NCBI GenBank assembly: GCA_035295665.1
Contig: DATGIQ010000262.1
Location: 1-27,391, forward strand
Direction of reading: 5' to 3'
Source of the DNA: DATGIQ01 sp035295665
GTDB taxonomy: Bacteria; Planctomycetota; Planctomycetia; Gemmatales; Gemmataceae
Length of the DNA: 27,391 nucleotides
Positions 24,481 to 27,391 of the stretch are shown piece after piece. A model generated the notes under the pieces. That model was not told where the DNA came from and did no database searches. It saw nothing but the letters and a program-made list of their open reading frames with translations. Each line of letters starts with the position of its first letter. Position 1 is the stretch's first letter. The position numbers and the translations under genes were made by a program.

Positions 24481-25602
24481 ATGACGAGCTGTGATGTGCT
24501 GATCGTGGGCGGAGGCCCGGCCGGTTCTGCCTGTGCCTGGGCTTTGCGGGGCTCGGGACTTGATGTCTTGATCCTGGACAAAAAGCCGTTCCCGCGCGAC
24601 AAGACATGCGCCGGCTGGATCACGACGGCCGTGGTCGATTTGCTAGAGATCGACCTGGAAGACTACGGCCGAGGCCGCGTGCTGGAGCCGATCACCGCGT
24701 TCTGCATCGCCCTGATGGGCGGACCGGAAGTGACGACGCATTATGGCCAGCCGATCAGCTACGGCATCCGCCGGTGCGAGTTTGATCATTACTTGCTGGA
24801 GCGATCTGGTGCCCGTCTGGAACTGGGAAAGCCCTTGAAATCGATGGAGCGAATGGATGGCCACTGGATCATCAACGGGATGATCCGGGCGCGGGTGGTT
24901 GTGGGGGCCGGTGGACATTTCTGTCCCGTGGCTCGTTTTCTGGGCGGGAAGTCCGGGCGGGGCGAATTGGCGGTGGCGGCTCAGGAAGTTGAATTCGCCA
25001 TGACGGAAGAACAACTTGCCGAATGCGCTGTGCCACCGGGAATTCCGTACATTTATTTCTGCGAAGACCTGCGTGGCTATGGCTGGTACTACCGGAAGGG
25101 GAACTATCTCAACGTCGGCCTGGGCCGGGAGGACGACGAGCACCTATCGAGCCACGTCGAGGTTTTTTGCGAATCGCTGAGAAAGCGCGGCAAAATCCCC
25201 CAGAGCACGCCGAGTAAATTCCACGGGCATGCGTACCTCCTATACATCCACGCGCCGCGGCCGCTGATTGGGGATGGCGTCCTGTTGGTTGGCGACGCCG
25301 CGGGACTGGCGTACCCACAGAGCGGCGAGGGGATCCGCCCGGCCATCGAATCGGGGTTGATGGCGGCCGGCGTCATTCGGACGGCGGGCGGAAATTTTGG
25401 CCGCGACAGGCTGGAGCCGTACCAGACTCGCTTGACCGCTCGCTTCGGCAAGAAGTTCACGCGTTCAGCCTCGGATTTCCTACCGTTTGGCTTGAAGCGG
25501 TTCGTCGCCGCCAAGCTGATGGCCTCGCCCTGGTTTTCGCGCCACGTCATTGTGGATCGCTGGTTTCTACATCGCCATGAACCGGCCTTGTGCAGCAATT
25601 GA
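24481..25602 (+). CDS. Geranylgeranyl-reductase-type FAD oxidoreductase
   Basis: This is a 373-residue flavoprotein. The FAD dinucleotide motif is VGGGPAGSACAWAL (9-22). The family marks are KKPFPRDKTCAGW (34-46), the substrate-site pattern GYGWYYRKGNYLNVGLG (199-215; Y-x-W-x-x type) and VGDAAGLAYPQSGEGI (270-285). Members reduce isolated C=C bonds in isoprenoid or other lipid chains. The start at 24481 has GGGAG about 8 bases upstream. The partner CFA-type gene suggests the substrate is membrane lipid acyl chains rather than chlorophyll or archaeal lipids, but this is inference. It converges on the HlyD-type gene, leaving 15 bp. Confidence 0.9.
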   Translation: MTSCDVLIVGGGPAGSACAWALRGSGLDVLILDKKPFPRDKTCAGWITTAVVDLLEIDLEDYGRGRVLEPITAFCIALMGGPEVTTHYGQPISYGIRRCEFDHYLLERSGARLELGKPLKSMERMDGHWIINGMIRARVVVGAGGHFCPVARFLGGKSGRGELAVAAQEVEFAMTEEQLAECAVPPGIPYIYFCEDLRGYGWYYRKGNYLNVGLGREDDEHLSSHVEVFCESLRKRGKIPQSTPSKFHGHAYLLYIHAPRPLIGDGVLLVGDAAGLAYPQSGEGIRPAIESGLMAAGVIRTAGGNFGRDRLEPYQTRLTARFGKKFTRSASDFLPFGLKRFVAAKLMASPWFSRHVIVDRWFLHRHEPALCSN

Positions 25603-25617
25603 GCGGACCCCGTGGCT

Positions 25618-26724
25618 TCACTTGGAGGCCAGCGCGGGTCCCAGCGTCACCCGCACCCGCTGTCCCACTCGCGGCGTCGGCTGCTCGGAATCCAGCTGCA
25701 CGATGCATTCCAGCGTGCGCACATCGTTGAATTGCAGCGGCTCTTGCAGCATGGAACGCCGGTGAGTGTACCAGTCGGACACGCGGACCACTTTGCCCCG
25801 CCAGCCAGGCCCGTTGTTGCTGTCGTCTTGCACGAAGGCCGCCTGGCCCTTGGCCACGCCGGCGGCGAACTCTTGTTCCACCTCGGCGCGTACAATCCGC
25901 GGACCGGCCGGGCAGAACTGCACGGCGGGCTGGCGTGGCTGCGTACTCAACACATCGCCCACGCCGATCAGCAAGCGCAGCACCTTCCCGTCCACCGGCG
26001 CCTTGACGGTGCATTCGTCGAGAGCATACTGGGCTTCTGCCAGGCGTGCCTTTTTGGCCTCCACCTCGGCCTCCGCACGGCCAATCTGTACCGCCGGATC
26101 GGCCAGTTTCACCTCGCGCAGTTTATCGTTCTCCGCTCTCTCGCCTGCTTCCAATTCCTTGACCTTCTCCGCCAAGACTTCGACTTGCTCGGAGGGCGCT
26201 AACTCCTTCTTCACCAGGTCCCGATTGTGGTTCAGGAGATGGCGTGCCCCCGCCAGGCGGTGCTGGATCGCAACGATAGCCTGCTCCTGCTGAGCCACTT
26301 TCAGCTCCTGCTGTTGGGGTGATTTACGGACATCCGCCAACTGGAGTTCGGCTGCCTTCAGGTCCGCTTCGGCTTGGCGGACGACAAGCTTCGCCCGCCG
26401 ATCGTCAAGCCGAAATAGCACGGTACCAGCCTTGACCGTGTCATCTTCGTGAACGAGCACCTCGACGACCCGGCCCGGTTGAACGGGGTACAGCGCGGCG
26501 ATTCCCGGTTCGACATCGACATGCCCAAAACAGACCACGCTGTTGCCCCCACCGTTGCCGTCCCGTACTCGCGCCCCGGACGCAGCGGTGGCGGGAGTGT
26601 CGCCTCCTTTGGCGGGCGTATCACCGGCGCGGGTGTAGAGCACCCAGCCGGTGCCGGCCACGCTCGCCGCCAAGACACTCACGCCCAAAAACCAAGGATG
26701 CAAAAAGCGATGTTTTCCAATCAT
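25618..26724 (-). CDS. HlyD/RND-type membrane fusion (adaptor) protein
   Basis: This is a 368-residue periplasmic adaptor with one N-terminal membrane segment (about 9-30). The two halves of the lipoyl-like domain are GIAALYPVQPGRVVEVLVHEDDTV (74-97) and CTVKAPVDGKVLRLLIGVGDVL (238-259). They are separated by a long coiled coil (about 108-235, rich in K, E, A and Q), followed by a beta-barrel-like region. Such adaptors link an inner-membrane ABC pump to the outer membrane. The start at 26724 overlaps the ABC ATPase stop by 4 bases (ATGA), so translation is probably coupled. The sequence between residues 31 and 60 is low complexity. Confidence 0.92.
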   Translation of the reverse strand: MIGKHRFLHPWFLGVSVLAASVAGTGWVLYTRAGDTPAKGGDTPATAASGARVRDGNGGGNSVVCFGHVDVEPGIAALYPVQPGRVVEVLVHEDDTVKAGTVLFRLDDRRAKLVVRQAEADLKAAELQLADVRKSPQQQELKVAQQEQAIVAIQHRLAGARHLLNHNRDLVKKELAPSEQVEVLAEKVKELEAGERAENDKLREVKLADPAVQIGRAEAEVEAKKARLAEAQYALDECTVKAPVDGKVLRLLIGVGDVLSTQPRQPAVQFCPAGPRIVRAEVEQEFAAGVAKGQAAFVQDDSNNGPGWRGKVVRVSDWYTHRRSMLQEPLQFNDVRTLECIVQLDSEQPTPRVGQRVRVTLGPALASK

Positions 26725-27391
26725 GGCACGCTCCAAAGCTCCGAACGGCGAGCCGTTTCCGGTTCCGCCAAGCAACCATCTTCCAACTGCAAGACACGAT
26801 CGGTGAACGGGACGATGCGCGAGTCGTGAGCCACAACCAGCACGGTGGTGCCACGCTCCTGAGCCGCGGCACGCAATAGTTCGATGATCTGTTCGCCGTG
26901 CGCCCAATCCAAAGCACTGGTCGGTTCATCGGCAAAGCAGAACAGCGGTTCCTTGATCAAGGCTCTGCCGATCGCCACGCGCTGCTTCTCGCCTCCTGAA
27001 AGCTGGCTGGGACGCAACCCTGCCTTCTTGCCGAGCCCAAGTTGCAAAAGCATTTCATCGGCACGCCGGCGTGCCTCGCGCCCCGATACCCCGTGTCCCC
27101 AGCGGAGTACGACCTCCAGTTGTTGCCGGGCCGTTAGAGCCGGGAACAAGTTATAACCCTGGAAAATGAATCCACAGTAGCGGCGGCGGAACTCCTCCCG
27201 CGCCGGCTCAGTTTGCCGCCAAAGATCCTGGCCAAGTACGTGAACCTGGCCGCTGTCGGGGTGCAGCAAGCCAGAGAGCACGGCGAGCAAAGTTGATTTG
27301 CCACTCCCGGACGGGCCCATGAGCATGACGAATTCGCCACTGTGCAAATCAAGCGAGACGTTGTGGAGGGCGATGGTGCGCGTTTCCCCGC
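26721..27391 (-). CDS. MacB/LolD-type ABC transporter ATPase, 5' end outside window
   Basis: The frame is open to the right edge; the first visible residues, GETRTIALHNVSLDL, are typical of the start of such ATPases, so only a few residues are missing. It has Walker A GPSGSGKST, a Q-loop FIFQGYN, signature LSGGEKQR, Walker B FCFADEPTSALD with the catalytic glutamate present, and VVAHD. It resembles the LolD/MacB/FtsE group that powers export of lipoproteins, antibiotics or peptides with an adaptor and a FtsX-like permease. The adaptor gene follows with a 4-base overlap; the permease must lie outside the window. Confidence 0.95.
   Translation of the reverse strand, partial: GETRTIALHNVSLDLHSGEFVMLMGPSGSGKSTLLAVLSGLLHPDSGQVHVLGQDLWRQTEPAREEFRRRYCGFIFQGYNLFPALTARQQLEVVLRWGHGVSGREARRRADEMLLQLGLGKKAGLRPSQLSGGEKQRVAIGRALIKEPLFCFADEPTSALDWAHGEQIIELLRAAAQERGTTVLVVAHDSRIVPFTDRVLQLEDGCLAEPETARRSELWSVP

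Noticed and set aside
26725..26907. 61-codon upstream extension of the HlyD-type adaptor
   Set aside because: It lies out of frame inside the ABC ATPase gene; the start at 26724 puts the membrane segment at the N-terminus.

Overview
The window looks like chromosomal DNA from a member of the Planctomycetota. The clearest sign is an adjacent pair on the minus strand: a large secreted protein with an N-terminal CxxCH motif followed by PSCyt2 (DUF1549) and PSD1 (DUF1553) regions, and a Tat-exported DUF1501 protein. This pair is typical of the phylum. High GC, many lipoproteins and Tat substrates, and numerous large proteins of unknown function fit the same view. I cannot name the genus. I saw no rRNA, tRNA, CRISPR array, transposase or integrase.

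Layout from left to right. 1-2.5 kb (minus): the start of a membrane or secreted protein cut by the window edge, a MoeB/ThiF-type sulfur-carrier activating enzyme fused to a rhodanese domain, and a lipoprotein. A recognisable promoter for the MoeB-type gene lies between the arms of a 10-bp perfect inverted repeat. 2.7-5 kb: an SDR oxidoreductase (plus), a divergent RNase HII-like protein (minus) and a HIT hydrolase (plus). 4.9-8.6 kb (minus): acpP-fabF (4-bp overlap), a terminator-like inverted repeat, an SbmA/YddA-type ABC exporter whose Walker B glutamate is glutamine, and a small unknown gene that runs into the 3' end of the HIT gene. 8.9-12.9 kb (minus): the DUF1501 and DUF1549/DUF1553 pair. 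13-17 kb (plus): an 869-residue lipoprotein, a very strong hairpin and an M42 metallopeptidase. 17-18.4 kb (minus): a secreted DNRLRE/Ig-like repeat protein.

18.7-21.5 kb (plus) is the most unusual part. Two genes 10 bp apart encode a protein with a MarR-like winged helix, a helical linker and a second conserved module, then a 703-residue P-loop ATPase with a C-terminal alpha/beta domain I do not recognise. They are followed by a terminator-like hairpin. I consider this pair the best candidate for an undescribed system.

21.7-25.6 kb (plus): a Tat-exported mannonate-dehydratase-like enolase-superfamily protein, then a cyclopropane-fatty-acid-synthase-type methyltransferase and, 16 bp later, a geranylgeranyl-reductase-type flavoprotein, which suggests a lipid-tailoring pair. 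25.6 kb to the end (minus): a HlyD-type adaptor and a MacB/LolD-type ABC ATPase cut by the right edge, probably a tripartite export system whose permease gene is outside the window.
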